Below the pieces are notes generated by a model. It was not told the DNA's origin and did no database searches. It was given only the letters and a program-made list of their open reading frames with translations. Shown in pieces: positions 46,474-56,354 of a stretch of DNA of 64,000 nucleotides. The stretch lies in contig NZ_CP043641.1 in the NCBI RefSeq assembly GCF_014217625.1, positions 2,976,001 to 3,040,000 of the forward strand, given 5' to 3'. The stretch comes from Leifsonia shinshuensis. Its GTDB lineage: Bacteria; Actinomycetota; Actinomycetes; Actinomycetales; Microbacteriaceae. The position numbers were made by a program, and so were the translations under genes. How positions within the stretch are numbered: the stretch's first letter is position 1; the number at the start of each line of letters is the position of its first letter.

Positions 46474-47898
46474 ATGCAGTCCGTCGCCGAATCCCTCGAC
46501 CGCCTCGGCGCCCTGGCGAAGACCCCGACGGTCGATCGGCTCGCCCGGGCGTTCGCCGCCGCCGGCCTCGAACTGTCGCTCGTGGGCGGCCCGGTGCGCG
46601 ACGCCCTCCTGGGCCGCGCGGTGCACGATCTGGACTTCACGACCGACGCGCGCCCGGACGACATCCTCGCCGTGGTCCGGCCGATCGCGGACGCCGTGTG
46701 GGACATCGGCCGCGCTTTCGGGACGATCGGAGCCCGCTTCGGCGACGACACGGTCGAGATCACGACCTACCGCAGCGACAGCTACGACGGCGCGACACGC
46801 AAGCCGGAGGTGGAGTTCGGCGACACACTGGAGGGCGACCTGCTGCGGCGGGACTTCACGGTCAACGCCCTCGCCCTCCGCATCCCGGAAGTCCGGCTCG
46901 TGGACCCGTCCGGCGGAGTGGAGGACCTCCTGGCCCGGCGGATCACCACCCCGTCGAGCCCGGAGGTGTCGTTCGGCGACGACCCGCTGCGGATGATGCG
47001 CGCCGCGCGGTTCGCGGCCCAGCTCGGTTTCGAGGTCGACGCGGAGACCCGCGCGGCGATGGCCGACATGGCCGGGCGCATCGGTATCGTCAGCGCCGAG
47101 CGCGTGCGCGACGAGCTGACGAAACTGCTGCAGGCCGATGACCCGCGACCCGGCATCGAGCTCCTGGTAGACTCCGGCCTCGCCGACCACGTTCTGCCCG
47201 AGGTGCCCGCGCTGCGGCTGGAGGTCGACGAGCACCACCACCACAAGGACGTCTACCAGCACAGCCTCACCGTGCTGGACCAGGCGATCGGCTACGAGAA
47301 GGAACGCCATCCCGGGACTCCCCCGGATCTGGTGCTGCGGATCGCCGCGCTCCTCCACGACATCGGCAAGCCGGCGACGCGGCGGTTCGAGCCGGGCGGG
47401 GCGGTCAGCTTCTACCACCACGACGTCGTCGGGGGGAAGCTCGCCAAGAAGCGGCTGACGGCCTTGCGGTTCGACAAGGCGACAGTGGACGCGGTCGCGC
47501 GGCTGATCGAGCTGCACCTCCGCTTCTTCGGCTACTCCGACGCGCACTGGACCGACTCGGCCGTGCGCCGGTACGTGCGCGACGCCGGCGGCGAGCTGGA
47601 ACGCCTCCACATGCTGACCCGAGCCGATGTGACCACGCGCAACCGGCGCAAGGCCGACCGGCTCGGCTTCGCCTATGACGACCTCGAGCAGCGCATCGGC
47701 GAGCTGCAGGCGCAGGAGGAGCTGGACGCCGTCCGGCCCGACCTCGACGGGGAGCAGGTGATGCGGCTGCTCGGGCTGAAGCCCGGGCGGGAGGTCGGCC
47801 AGGCGCTCTCCTATCTTCTGGAGCTGCGGCTGGACGAAGGGCCGCTCGGCGAGGAGGAGGCCACGCGGCGGCTGCTCGCGTGGTGGGAGGCGCGGTAG
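46474..47898 (+). CDS. cca: CCA tRNA nucleotidyltransferase
   Basis: 474 residues; adds or repairs the 3' CCA of tRNA. Class II polymerase-beta motif LVGGPVRDALLGRAVHDLDF with the DxD pair, RRDFTVNALAL, FGDDPLRMMRAARFAAQLGF, and an HD domain with RIAALLHDIGKPATRRF. Most tRNAs in this window lack an encoded CCA, fitting an essential role. TAAACT at 46460-46465 is 8 nt before the ATG, suggesting a leaderless start. Divergent from the DUF6049/murJ operon, as in Mycobacterium pcnA. Confidence 0.95.
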   Translation: MQSVAESLDRLGALAKTPTVDRLARAFAAAGLELSLVGGPVRDALLGRAVHDLDFTTDARPDDILAVVRPIADAVWDIGRAFGTIGARFGDDTVEITTYRSDSYDGATRKPEVEFGDTLEGDLLRRDFTVNALALRIPEVRLVDPSGGVEDLLARRITTPSSPEVSFGDDPLRMMRAARFAAQLGFEVDAETRAAMADMAGRIGIVSAERVRDELTKLLQADDPRPGIELLVDSGLADHVLPEVPALRLEVDEHHHHKDVYQHSLTVLDQAIGYEKERHPGTPPDLVLRIAALLHDIGKPATRRFEPGGAVSFYHHDVVGGKLAKKRLTALRFDKATVDAVARLIELHLRFFGYSDAHWTDSAVRRYVRDAGGELERLHMLTRADVTTRNRRKADRLGFAYDDLEQRIGELQAQEELDAVRPDLDGEQVMRLLGLKPGREVGQALSYLLELRLDEGPLGEEEATRRLLAWWEAR

Positions 47899-48076
47899 GC
47901 GTCGCTCTGTAGGCGTCGTCCTCCACAGGGTGGCTCTCGCCGCGGGTTGTCCACGGATCCGCGGATGCCGCCCCGGTCGCCCGCGTCGGTCGGGATGCTG
48001 GACGCATGAGCATCGCAGAGACCGTCGCAGACACCATCGTCCAGCACCCCGGCTGGCGTGGGGGCAGCGCATCCGC

Positions 48077-48182
48077 TACCCTTGATAAGTTGCCCGGGCG
48101 GAGTCCTGCCTGCGCAACCGATGTGAAACCCTCCTGCTGCAGAACGTCTGCAGCCGCTGAGACCAGAGGAGGTGGGTTAGTC
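48077..48182 (+). promoter_or_regulatory. rpsF promoter and structured leader
   Basis: TACCCT at 48077-48082 is the likely -10. The leader of about 95 nt holds a short helix (GTTGC 48089-48093 with GCAAC 48114-48118) and a perfect 8-bp hairpin (GCTGCAGA 48136-48143, TCTGCAGC 48147-48154, loop ACG), then AGAGGAGG before the ATG at 48183. Autogenous control by S6:S18 is known in other bacteria; here it is only a possibility. Confidence 0.5.
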
Positions 48183-48575
48183 ATGCATCAGTACGAGTTG
48201 ATGGTCATCCTCGATCCCGAGATCGATGAGCGCACCGTAGCTCCCAGCCTCGACAAGTTCCTCAACGTCGTTCGCAACGACGGCGGATCCGTCGACAGCA
48301 TCGACATCTGGGGTCGTCGTCGCCTGGCGTACGAGATCAACAAGAAGTCCGAAGGCATCTACGCCGTCGTGCAGCTCACCGCGACCGGTGACACCACGAA
48401 GGAGCTCGACCGCCAGCTGAAGCTCAGCGAGGCCGTCATGCGCACCAAGGTGCTCCGTGCCGAAGAGGCCATCGCCCAGGTCGCGGCCGCTCAGAAGCGC
48501 GCCGACGAGAAGGCCGCCCGCAAGGCGTCCTCCTCCGACAAGGCCGCTGCCGCCTCCGAGAAGGCCGGCGCCTAG
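48183..48575 (+). CDS. rpsF: 30S ribosomal protein S6
   Basis: 130 residues. Starts [16 protein letters not shown], then [20 protein letters not shown], typical S6. A Lys/Ala-rich tail of about 30 residues ([15 protein letters not shown]) exceeds the about 100-residue core. Start ATG 48183 is set by homology and GAGGAGG; an in-frame ATG at 48006 lies before the promoter. First of rpsF-ssb-rpsR-rplI. Confidence 0.96.
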   Translation: MHQYELMVILDPEIDERTVAPSLDKFLNVVRNDGGSVDSIDIWGRRRLAYEINKKSEGIYAVVQLTATGDTTKELDRQLKLSEAVMRTKVLRAEEAIAQVAAAQKRADEKAARKASSSDKAAAASEKAGA

Positions 48576-48579
48576 TCCC

Positions 48580-49083
48580 ATGGCCGGCGAGACCGTCATC
48601 ACCGTGGTGGGCAACCTCACGGCCGACCCCGAGCTGCGCTACACGCAGAACGGGCTGGCCGTCGCCAACTTCACCATCGCATCCACTCCCCGCACGTTCG
48701 ACCGTCAGGCGAACGAGTGGAAGGACGGTGAGGCTCTCTTCCTCCGCGCGAGCGTCTGGCGCGAGTTCGCCGAGCACGTCGCAGGCTCGCTGACCAAGGG
48801 GTCCCGCGTCATCGCTCAGGGCCGCCTCAAGCAGCGCTCCTACGAGACGAAGGAGGGCGAGAAGCGCACCTCCATCGAGCTCGAGATCGACGAGATCGGG
48901 CCGTCGCTGCGGTACGCCACCGCTCAGGTGACCCGTACCCAGTCGTCGCGTGGTCCTGGCGGCTTCGGCGGCGGTGCTCCCGCTGTCGAGGAGCCTTGGG
49001 CCGCCTCCGCCCCCGCGGACCCGTCCGCGGGCGCCGACGTCTGGAACACTCCGGGCTCCTACAACGACGAGACCCCGTTCTAA
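48580..49083 (+). CDS. ssb: Single-stranded DNA-binding protein
   Basis: 167 residues. OB fold at about 1-110 ([29 protein letters not shown]), Gly/Pro/Ala linker, and the acidic tip NDETPF that recruits partner proteins. The ATG is 4 nt after rpsF. The ssb copy in the rpsF operon is the essential replication form. Confidence 0.96.
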   Translation: MAGETVITVVGNLTADPELRYTQNGLAVANFTIASTPRTFDRQANEWKDGEALFLRASVWREFAEHVAGSLTKGSRVIAQGRLKQRSYETKEGEKRTSIELEIDEIGPSLRYATAQVTRTQSSRGPGGFGGGAPAVEEPWAASAPADPSAGADVWNTPGSYNDETPF

Positions 49084-49148
49084 CGGGTCCGAACAACTGA
49101 GTTTGTCCGGCGGGCCCCTGGCTCGTCAGACGGAAAGCAAAGGAAATC

Positions 49149-49412
49149 ATGGCTGGAAAGTCGAGCGGCGACCGCCGCAAGCCGATCCGCAAGGGCAAGG
49201 ACGGGAAGAACGCCGCACCGGCGAAGTCCGTCCGCGTCGGCGTCATTGACTACAAGGACGTCGCCACCCTGCGGAAGTTCATCTCGGAGCGTGGAAAGAT
49301 CCGCGCCCGCCGCATCACCGGTGTCTCCGTCCAGGAGCAGCGCCTGATCGCCCGTGCCGTCAAGAACGCGCGTGAGATGGCTCTCCTCCCCTACGCCGGC
49401 TCTGGCCGTTAA
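49149..49412 (+). CDS. rpsR: 30S ribosomal protein S18
   Basis: 87 residues; S6 partner. [19 protein letters not shown] and [23 protein letters not shown] are diagnostic. Basic N-terminal tail. No CXXC zinc motif, so it is the zinc-independent form. ATG with AAAGGAA upstream. Confidence 0.96.
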   Translation: MAGKSSGDRRKPIRKGKDGKNAAPAKSVRVGVIDYKDVATLRKFISERGKIRARRITGVSVQEQRLIARAVKNAREMALLPYAGSGR

Positions 49413-49426
49413 GGAGAAGAGACAGA

Positions 49427-49879
49427 ATGTCGAAGGTTATTCTCACGCACGAGGTCACCGGCCTCGGTTCGGCCGGTGACGTCGTCGACGTCAAGAACGG
49501 CTACGCACGCAACTACCTCGTCCCGCAGGGCTTCGCCATCGTGTGGACCCGTGGTGGCGAGAAGCAGGTCGAGCAGATCAAGGCGGCCCGCGCCGCTCGC
49601 GAGCTGCACACGATCGAGCAGGCTCAGGACCTCAAGGCGAAGCTGGAGGCGACTCGCGTCAAGCTCGTCGTCAAGGCCGGCCGCGAGGGCCGTCTGTTCG
49701 GTTCCGTGAAGACGGGCGACGTCGCCGACGCGGTCAAGGCCGCGGGCATCGGCGAGCTCGACAAGCGCAAGATCGAGCTCCCCAACGCCATCAAGGTGAC
49801 CGGTGACCACGAGGCCACCGTCCGCCTGCACGACGACCTCTCGGCCGTCATCTCCCTGCAGGTGGTCGCCGCCAAGTAG
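49427..49879 (+). CDS. rplI: 50S ribosomal protein L9
   Basis: 150 residues, normal length. N-terminal [31 protein letters not shown] (rRNA-binding) and an alpha-helical connector to the C-terminal domain [23 protein letters not shown] precedes the ATG by about 8 nt. Last gene before a strong terminator. Confidence 0.97.
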   Translation: MSKVILTHEVTGLGSAGDVVDVKNGYARNYLVPQGFAIVWTRGGEKQVEQIKAARAARELHTIEQAQDLKAKLEATRVKLVVKAGREGRLFGSVKTGDVADAVKAAGIGELDKRKIELPNAIKVTGDHEATVRLHDDLSAVISLQVVAAK

Positions 49880-49896
49880 CGGACGGAAATCTCACA

Positions 49897-49928
49897 GTGT
49901 AGCGGCGGGCGAGTGCCCGCCGCTACAC
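49897..49928 (+). terminator. Terminator of the rpsF-rplI operon
   Basis: Perfect 14-bp stem (GTGTAGCGGCGGGC at 49897-49910, complement at 49915-49928) with tetraloop GAGT, 17 nt after the rplI stop. No U run follows, typical for high-GC actinobacterial hairpins. Confidence 0.8.
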
Positions 49929-50442
49929 CTCGTTAAGGCAGTTTTCGGCCCTCCATCCACAGCCGCCATCCACAGTCCACAGACCGTGAAGGACGGCGTC
50001 GACCACAGGCTGGACAGAACTTTTTACACACAGCCTGGGGAAACTCAAATGCCTGGTCAGTGGCTGTTTCGGCGGCAAAGAATTTTGGTTTTCCACAGCG
50101 CATCCCACACCTTGTGCACAGACGCGTCGGCGTTTCGCCCAGATTTTCCCCATACTTATCCACAGGTGGAGTTGTGGGTGCGGCGAGCGGTTCGTAGGGT
50201 GGAGCGAACGTCGACGGAAGGCCGCCGAGAACCGGCTCGCAGAAGGCTGCGGGACGTTGTCGGTGGCCATCCGTAGTCTGCGAGCGGACGCGCCTCGGCG
50301 CGGTCTCCCCGGCACGGTCCGTGCGACCGGGCGGGGGCGGCCGCACTCGGCGTGCCCGCGCGCCGTCCTGTCGCGGGCGGCGCAGGCTTGAGTGGTGGCC
50401 GTATCGACTGGTGCGCGCCCGCAGGAGAAGTGAGGAGAGCAC
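49929..50442. promoter_or_regulatory. Long rplI-dnaB intergenic region with DnaA-box cluster
   Basis: 514 nt without a gene. DnaA-box-like sites: exact TTATCCACA at 50156-50164; TTTTCCACA at 50089-50097; TTGTGCACA at 50112-50120; TTTTCCCCA at 50144-50152; and CATCCACA twice near 49953-49975. The stretch is less GC-rich than its surroundings at 50025-50100. TAGGGT near 50197-50202 could be a dnaB -10. No small coding gene was supported. Confidence 0.65.
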
Positions 50443-51816
<1,374 letters not shown>

Positions 51817-51886
51817 GTCGAGCTGTCGACCGCCGACAGAGATTGACTTCCCGCCACGCGGATTGTCCGAATCCTGACAGGCTGGA

Positions 51887-52264
51887 TCAGAGGCCGAGGG
51901 TCGTGAACGGGTCCTCAGTGTCTTCAGCCGCAGCATCGGTGCCAAGCGGCACCCGAGCGAAAGCGTTGTCGCCGGCGCGAGCCCAATCGATGATGGCGCG
52001 GGTCTTCTCGGCTATTTCATTGCGCAATTCCGCCGGTGCACGTTCGACGTCGCGCCAGACGTTCAGCGCGCTGATCGGAGTGTGATGCTCTCGACCGTTC
52101 GCGTCGCGCCAGATGAGCGCTGGCAACGGTTCGACGCCCGCGATCGCGTCTCGGGGCACGGTCCGCGACAAGAACTGACCGATGACAACGGCACGGTCGG
52201 CGTAGAGGGTAACTCCAAGTTTCGGAGCGCGTATGACGCAGAACACCGCGAAGGTGATGAGCAC
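51887..52264 (-). CDS. Small membrane protein, PH-like fold suspected; start unclear
   Basis: 125 residues from the GTG at 52264: one membrane helix at the very start, then a soluble part (LGVTLYADRAVVIGQFLSRT, ALIWRDANGREHHTPISALN) that looks like a bacterial PH-type domain. The frame is open 80 nt further upstream and would read a basic segment (SQRRTVRLPLTIGAI) before the helix, but has no start codon there. A GTG at 52346 in another frame could supply the N-terminus if a frameshift exists near 52310. Function unknown. Confidence 0.6.
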   Translation of the reverse strand: MLITFAVFCVIRAPKLGVTLYADRAVVIGQFLSRTVPRDAIAGVEPLPALIWRDANGREHHTPISALNVWRDVERAPAELRNEIAEKTRAIIDWARAGDNAFARVPLGTDAAAEDTEDPFTTLGL

Positions 52265-52468
52265 GATCGCACCGATGGTCAGCGGTAGCCGGACGGTGCG
52301 GCGCTGAGATGACCATGAGAGGGCTGGTGCTGTCGGCGTGACTCACGGAACGTCACTCTAGTGGCGTTGCCTTCGTGGCCGCGGACAATCCATTTCGAGG
52401 GCCGACACGAGCCGTCGACTGCCACATAGATCGTCTTTCCGCCACGCACGACGTGTGAGGATTGCGCC

Positions 52469-53149
52469 GTGGCAGGGACGGGGACACAACGCCGACGAGT
52501 ATCGGCGGCATCGGTGATCGACTATGGGGCAGCGATCGCGTTGGCGGTGCTCGGGCTTATCGGACGAGCGTTTGCCGCTCACGCCAGTGGGATCGGCTGG
52601 ATCGATATCGGATCCGTGCTGTTGTTGATGGTCGGCGGCATCCTGCTGTTGGTCTTCCTCCTGTTCGAGCTCTACGCGTGGCTGGATCGAAAGCGCACGG
52701 CTCGACTCGCTGAGTCCTATCCCGGTGCGTTCATTGCGACGGTCCCGACGGACCCGGTCCTCGTTGCAGGTGCTGACGCGTTCGCGCTTCAGATAACCGG
52801 CGCGCGGACCAAGCTCGTCGCCAGCTCCTACATGGCACTTGTGGCAGACCGGCAGATGGTGCGCTTCATTCGCGGATGGCGACGGCCGCACCCGGTAGCA
52901 GAATTCCCTGCGTCCGTGATCGAGCGGGTTGAGATCGGTGCGGCGCAGTCAGGGGCGCGGATGATTCCGACCCTCGATCTGATTTGCCGCGAGGGGACCG
53001 TGCACGGACGAATCAGCGTGCACCTCATGCGTTTCGGCCGCGTTGTGCCACGCTTTCTCCGCGATGAGTCCTTGGACGCCGCTGTGCGGGAGTTCGGCGT
53101 GTCCACAGGTAGTGAGATTCGCCCATCGGTGACGGAAGGCACTGATTGA
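52469..53149 (+). CDS. Uncharacterised two-helix membrane protein
   Basis: 226 residues. Basic N-terminus, two membrane helices (about 15-37 and 45-70), then a soluble C-terminal domain of about 150 residues with no motif I know. Base composition is lower in GC than nearby genes. GTG start at 52469 with weak ribosome site. Divergent from the gene at 51887-52264, which has a similar plan (membrane segment then cytosolic domain). Confidence 0.65.
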   Translation: MAGTGTQRRRVSAASVIDYGAAIALAVLGLIGRAFAAHASGIGWIDIGSVLLLMVGGILLLVFLLFELYAWLDRKRTARLAESYPGAFIATVPTDPVLVAGADAFALQITGARTKLVASSYMALVADRQMVRFIRGWRRPHPVAEFPASVIERVEIGAAQSGARMIPTLDLICREGTVHGRISVHLMRFGRVVPRFLRDESLDAAVREFGVSTGSEIRPSVTEGTD

Positions 53150-53215
53150 CGTGCCGATCGGTAGCGTCGACGCTCACGCGGTACGCGGGCCGGCCGGCCT
53201 AGCGGAGGTCGTCTG

Positions 53216-53683
53216 ATGCCGATGTCCGAGTACGTCCTGTCCATTCGCGCCCGGATCGGGAACGACCTGCTCCTGTTGCCGGGGGTCACCGCGGTGATCC
53301 GCGAGAGCGATCGTTTCCTCCTGGCCCGTCACGCCCACTCCGGGCTCTGGAGCCTGATCGGCGGCGGGATCGAGCCGGGCGAGACGCCTGAGGAGGCCGT
53401 CGCACGTGAGGTGTTCGAGGAGACCGGCGCTCGGGTGAGGGTGTCGGGCATCGTCGGCGCCTACGGCGGGGCACCACTGGAGGTCGTCTACCCGAACGGC
53501 GACCGCGTGGCGTACGTCGCGGTGGCCTACCACTGCCGGCTGCTCGGACGGGCCTCGCCGGACCTCGACGAACTCCTCGAACTCGGCTGGTTCGACCAGG
53601 AGGCGATCGCCGCCCTCCCGCGCCGGGAGTGGATCGACGCTGTCATCGCCGACGTCGCCCGGTCACTCAACGCCGGCCACTAG
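53216..53683 (+). CDS. Nudix hydrolase
   Basis: 155 residues with Nudix box GGGIEPGETPEEAVAREVFE then ETGA; metal-binding REVFEE present. Preceding SGLWSLIGGG is typical of the NTP-pyrophosphohydrolase/DUF4916-type group. Substrate unknown. GCGGAGGTC lies upstream of the ATG. A second Nudix gene is at 17826-18263. Confidence 0.88.
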   Translation: MPMSEYVLSIRARIGNDLLLLPGVTAVIRESDRFLLARHAHSGLWSLIGGGIEPGETPEEAVAREVFEETGARVRVSGIVGAYGGAPLEVVYPNGDRVAYVAVAYHCRLLGRASPDLDELLELGWFDQEAIAALPRREWIDAVIADVARSLNAGH

Positions 53684-53719
53684 CGCCATCGAACGGTGGC
53701 GCTCCGCAGCAGAAACCGT

Positions 53720-53740
53720 TACGATACGGAACGTGTCGTA
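53720..53740. promoter_or_regulatory. TetR operator over the tetR start
   Basis: Imperfect palindrome of 9-bp arms (TACGATACG / CGTGTCGTA, 8 of 9 pairs) around GAA. It covers the GTG at 53733 and contains TACGAT, a -10-like hexamer 7 nt before the start. The arrangement fits autorepression of a leaderless transcript. Confidence 0.65.
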
Positions 53741-54431
53741 TTCACCCGATGACCCCTCCCGCACCGCCGGCCGTCCCCGCGACGCCGCCCGCGAGGCGGA
53801 GCTGCTCGCCGTCGCCTACGCCGTGCTGCTCGAGCGCGGGTACGAGGGTGTGACCTTCGAGGAGGTCGCGCGGCGGGCGCGGGCCTCCAAGCCCACGCTG
53901 TACCGGCGGTGGAAGACGAAGCGCGAGCTCGTGGTGGCCGCGCTGAAGGCCGGGCCGGCCCGACGGGAGGAGTCCGGGCCCATCGACACCGGGAGCCTGC
54001 GCGGCGACCTCCTGGCGCTGGCCCAGCGGCTGCGCACGACGATGGAGTCGACGGACGGAGCCGCCGCCCTCGCGCTGTTGCAGTCGGGGTTCGAGGACCC
54101 GAGCCTCGGGGACGCGATCGAGGAGTCGATCGGACCCACGGGAGGCCGCCTCCCCCTCGACGTCATCCGCGCGGCCGTCGGTCGTGGCGAGCTGGCGGAA
54201 GACGCCGACCCGTTCGCCTACGAGGAGGTCACCGGCTCGGTGCTCCTGCTCCGCCGGCTCAACGGCCTCAGCACGAGCGACGAGTATCTGGAGCAACTGG
54301 TCGACACCGTCCTCCTCCCCGCGCTCCGGTCGACCGCCTCCGTGGCCGGACCGCGCGAGCCCGGGATCTTCTCCAACCGCGCCGAGTCGACCCGGCGCAC
54401 CACCGACGACGAAAGGCCGCGTACGCCATGA
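53733..54431 (+). CDS. TetR-family transcriptional regulator
   Basis: 232 residues. Helix-turn-helix at about 20-65: LLERGYEGVTFEEVARRARA and SKPTLYRRWKTKREL. C-terminal ligand domain of the TetR_C group common in actinobacteria, ending in an Arg/Thr-rich tail. GTG start under a palindromic operator. Its stop overlaps the hydrolase start (ATGA at 54428-54431), so both are one operon; the hydrolase or its substrate path is the likely target. Confidence 0.92.
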   Translation: MSYSPDDPSRTAGRPRDAAREAELLAVAYAVLLERGYEGVTFEEVARRARASKPTLYRRWKTKRELVVAALKAGPARREESGPIDTGSLRGDLLALAQRLRTTMESTDGAAALALLQSGFEDPSLGDAIEESIGPTGGRLPLDVIRAAVGRGELAEDADPFAYEEVTGSVLLLRRLNGLSTSDEYLEQLVDTVLLPALRSTASVAGPREPGIFSNRAESTRRTTDDERPRTP

Positions 54432-55327
54432 CCGACACGGACACCTTCACCATCGACGGCTTCTCGTACGAGCGGCTCCGCACCGACGGCGACGTGCACC
54501 TGAACGTCGCGGTCGGCGGCGACGGGCCGGCCGTCGTCCTGCTGCACGGCTTCCCGCAGACCCATTACATGTGGCGGGAGGTCGCAGTTCGGCTGTCGAG
54601 CACGCACACGGTCATCGCCCCCGACCTGCGCGGCTACGGAGCGAGCGACAAACCCGCAGAGGCGGGGCCGGACACCTACGCGAAACGGACCATGGGCGAC
54701 GACGTGGTGCGCGTGGCCGCGGCGCTGGGCCACGACCGCTTCGGTCTGATCGGCCACGACCGCGGTGCGCTCGTCGGCGTGCGGGCGGCGCTCGATCATC
54801 CCGACGCCGTGCAGTACCTCGGGATCCTGGACGTGCTCCCGACCCTCGACACCTGGGAGGTGCTGCACGGCGTGGACGCGAAGGTCGCCTGGCACCTGTA
54901 CCTGATGGCGCAGCCGGCCGGGCTGCCCGAACGGATGATCGCCGCCGTCGCCGAGGACTTCTTCGCCTCGTTCCTCGACGCGTGGGACACCGACGGGACC
55001 ACCTTCGGCCCGGACGTCCGCCGCCACTACATCGACAGCTCTGTGCGCGCGGTCGACTCGATCGTCGCGGATTACCGCGCCAGCGCCGGCGTCGACCTGG
55101 CGATGGACCGCGCCGACCGCGCAGCAGGACGCACGCTCGCGATGCCGGTCGGCGTGATCTCGCAGGACTGGGGCTCGCAGCTCGGCTTCGACCCGACCGC
55201 CATCTGGGGAGCGTGGGCGTCCGATCTGACCTACGAGCCGATCGACGCCGGTCACTTCATGGCGGAGGAGAAGCCGGACGAGGTGACGCGATTCGTGCGC
55301 GGGCTGGCCGCGCGTTCCTCCCGCTAG
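54428..55327 (+). CDS. Alpha/beta hydrolase (haloacetate dehalogenase/epoxide hydrolase-like)
   Basis: 299 residues. VVLLHGFPQTHYMW (oxyanion HGFP), nucleophile Asp in LIGHDRGALV, DLRGYGASDKP, catalytic His in DAGHFMAEE. The GHDRGA nucleophile elbow with Asp instead of Ser indicates a dehalogenase or epoxide hydrolase rather than an esterase; the substrate is not known. Co-transcribed with the TetR regulator. Confidence 0.88.
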   Translation: MTDTDTFTIDGFSYERLRTDGDVHLNVAVGGDGPAVVLLHGFPQTHYMWREVAVRLSSTHTVIAPDLRGYGASDKPAEAGPDTYAKRTMGDDVVRVAAALGHDRFGLIGHDRGALVGVRAALDHPDAVQYLGILDVLPTLDTWEVLHGVDAKVAWHLYLMAQPAGLPERMIAAVAEDFFASFLDAWDTDGTTFGPDVRRHYIDSSVRAVDSIVADYRASAGVDLAMDRADRAAGRTLAMPVGVISQDWGSQLGFDPTAIWGAWASDLTYEPIDAGHFMAEEKPDEVTRFVRGLAARSSR

Positions 55328-55336
55328 ACTCCCCGC

Positions 55337-55594
55337 ATGACCCAGCATCGTGTCGTCGCGCCCGTGATCGCACCCGGCGAGAAGGTCATGGGGCCGCCGT
55401 CGTACTTCCCCAGCATCGAGAAGAACTACGGGCGGCCGGTCCAGGAGTGGCTGGACCTCGTCGTCGAGCGGCTGGACACCGGGGCGACGCACATGGAGGT
55501 CGTCGGCTGGCTGAAGTCCGAGTACGGGATGGGGCACGGGCACGCCAACGCGCTCGTCGGGTACGCGAAGGCCAAGCTGGCCGAAGGCGCCTGA
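55337..55594 (+). CDS. DUF4287 protein
   Basis: 85 residues. YFPSIEKNYGRPVQEWLDLV and the G-W-LK-x-GMGHGHANALV region match DUF4287, a small helical domain of unknown function. TAGACT (55325-55330) lies 6 nt before the ATG, predicting a leaderless transcript; its TAG is also the hydrolase stop. Confidence 0.85.
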   Translation: MTQHRVVAPVIAPGEKVMGPPSYFPSIEKNYGRPVQEWLDLVVERLDTGATHMEVVGWLKSEYGMGHGHANALVGYAKAKLAEGA

Positions 55595-55709
55595 CCGGCG
55601 CGGACGCACGCGCAGCCGGGCCGGTCGATAGCGCGCGCATAGCGTTCTCCGAGCCCGGATCATCCTCAGGGAGGACGCGCACGCCCGCCGAACACCGTCA
55701 AATGGGAGG

Positions 55710-56216
55710 GTGAACACCATCCTCATCCCGTTGCTGCAGGGCGCAGGTCCCGTCGCGCTCGCGGTGGTGTCGTTCGCCCTCGCCTTCACCTGGCCCTCCT
55801 TGGTCGAGCCTGTCGCCCGGATGCGGTCCGAGCACGGGCGGCTTGCGGGCTTCTCCGGGGTCGGCGCACTCCTCCTGCTCGCGGCGACCATCGTGTACGT
55901 CGTGCCGGGCGTCCTGCTGAGCGATGACTTCGGGGCGGTCGTCGTCGCCCCGCTTGCCGTCACCTGGATCATCCTGGCGGTGGCGCTCGGCCTCCGCTCG
56001 CTGTTCCAGACCGGCGTCGCGCGCGTCGTCTCTGCGACCTTCTCGATCGTCACGGTCTTCGGGGCCGCGGCCGGCGTCCTCATCGCGCTGAGCTGGCACC
56101 ACCCGATCAGCGCGACCGTGCTGCCGACCGGCGCGTTCGTGCTCGTCGTCGGCGCCATCGCCGGGATCGTCGCCTGGGCGCGTCCCGACGGCGACGACCT
56201 CGCCGTGGTGGCCTGA
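55710..56216 (+). CDS. Uncharacterised membrane protein
   Basis: 168 residues with five hydrophobic helices and few charged residues; no motif recognised. GTG start with GGAGG (AATGGGAGG) just upstream. Adjacent genes on the same strand are also small membrane proteins. Confidence 0.65.
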   Translation: MNTILIPLLQGAGPVALAVVSFALAFTWPSLVEPVARMRSEHGRLAGFSGVGALLLLAATIVYVVPGVLLSDDFGAVVVAPLAVTWIILAVALGLRSLFQTGVARVVSATFSIVTVFGAAAGVLIALSWHHPISATVLPTGAFVLVVGAIAGIVAWARPDGDDLAVVA

Positions 56217-56354
56217 CAGACGGCCGCTCTCCGCGCGCCGTCGCGCGGCCGATCTCTGAGGGTTCAGGAGCCAGGCGGAGGCCGCCGCGCGGCAAACGCG
56301 CAGGTAGCCCGCGACTAGACTGGGCAACGAAACCTGACTGAGAGAGGTCGCCGA

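Noticed and set aside
48006..48182. In-frame N-terminal extension of rpsF starting at ATG 48006
   Set aside because: It would span the -10 box and leader hairpin, and S6 homology starts at 48183 with a strong ribosome site.
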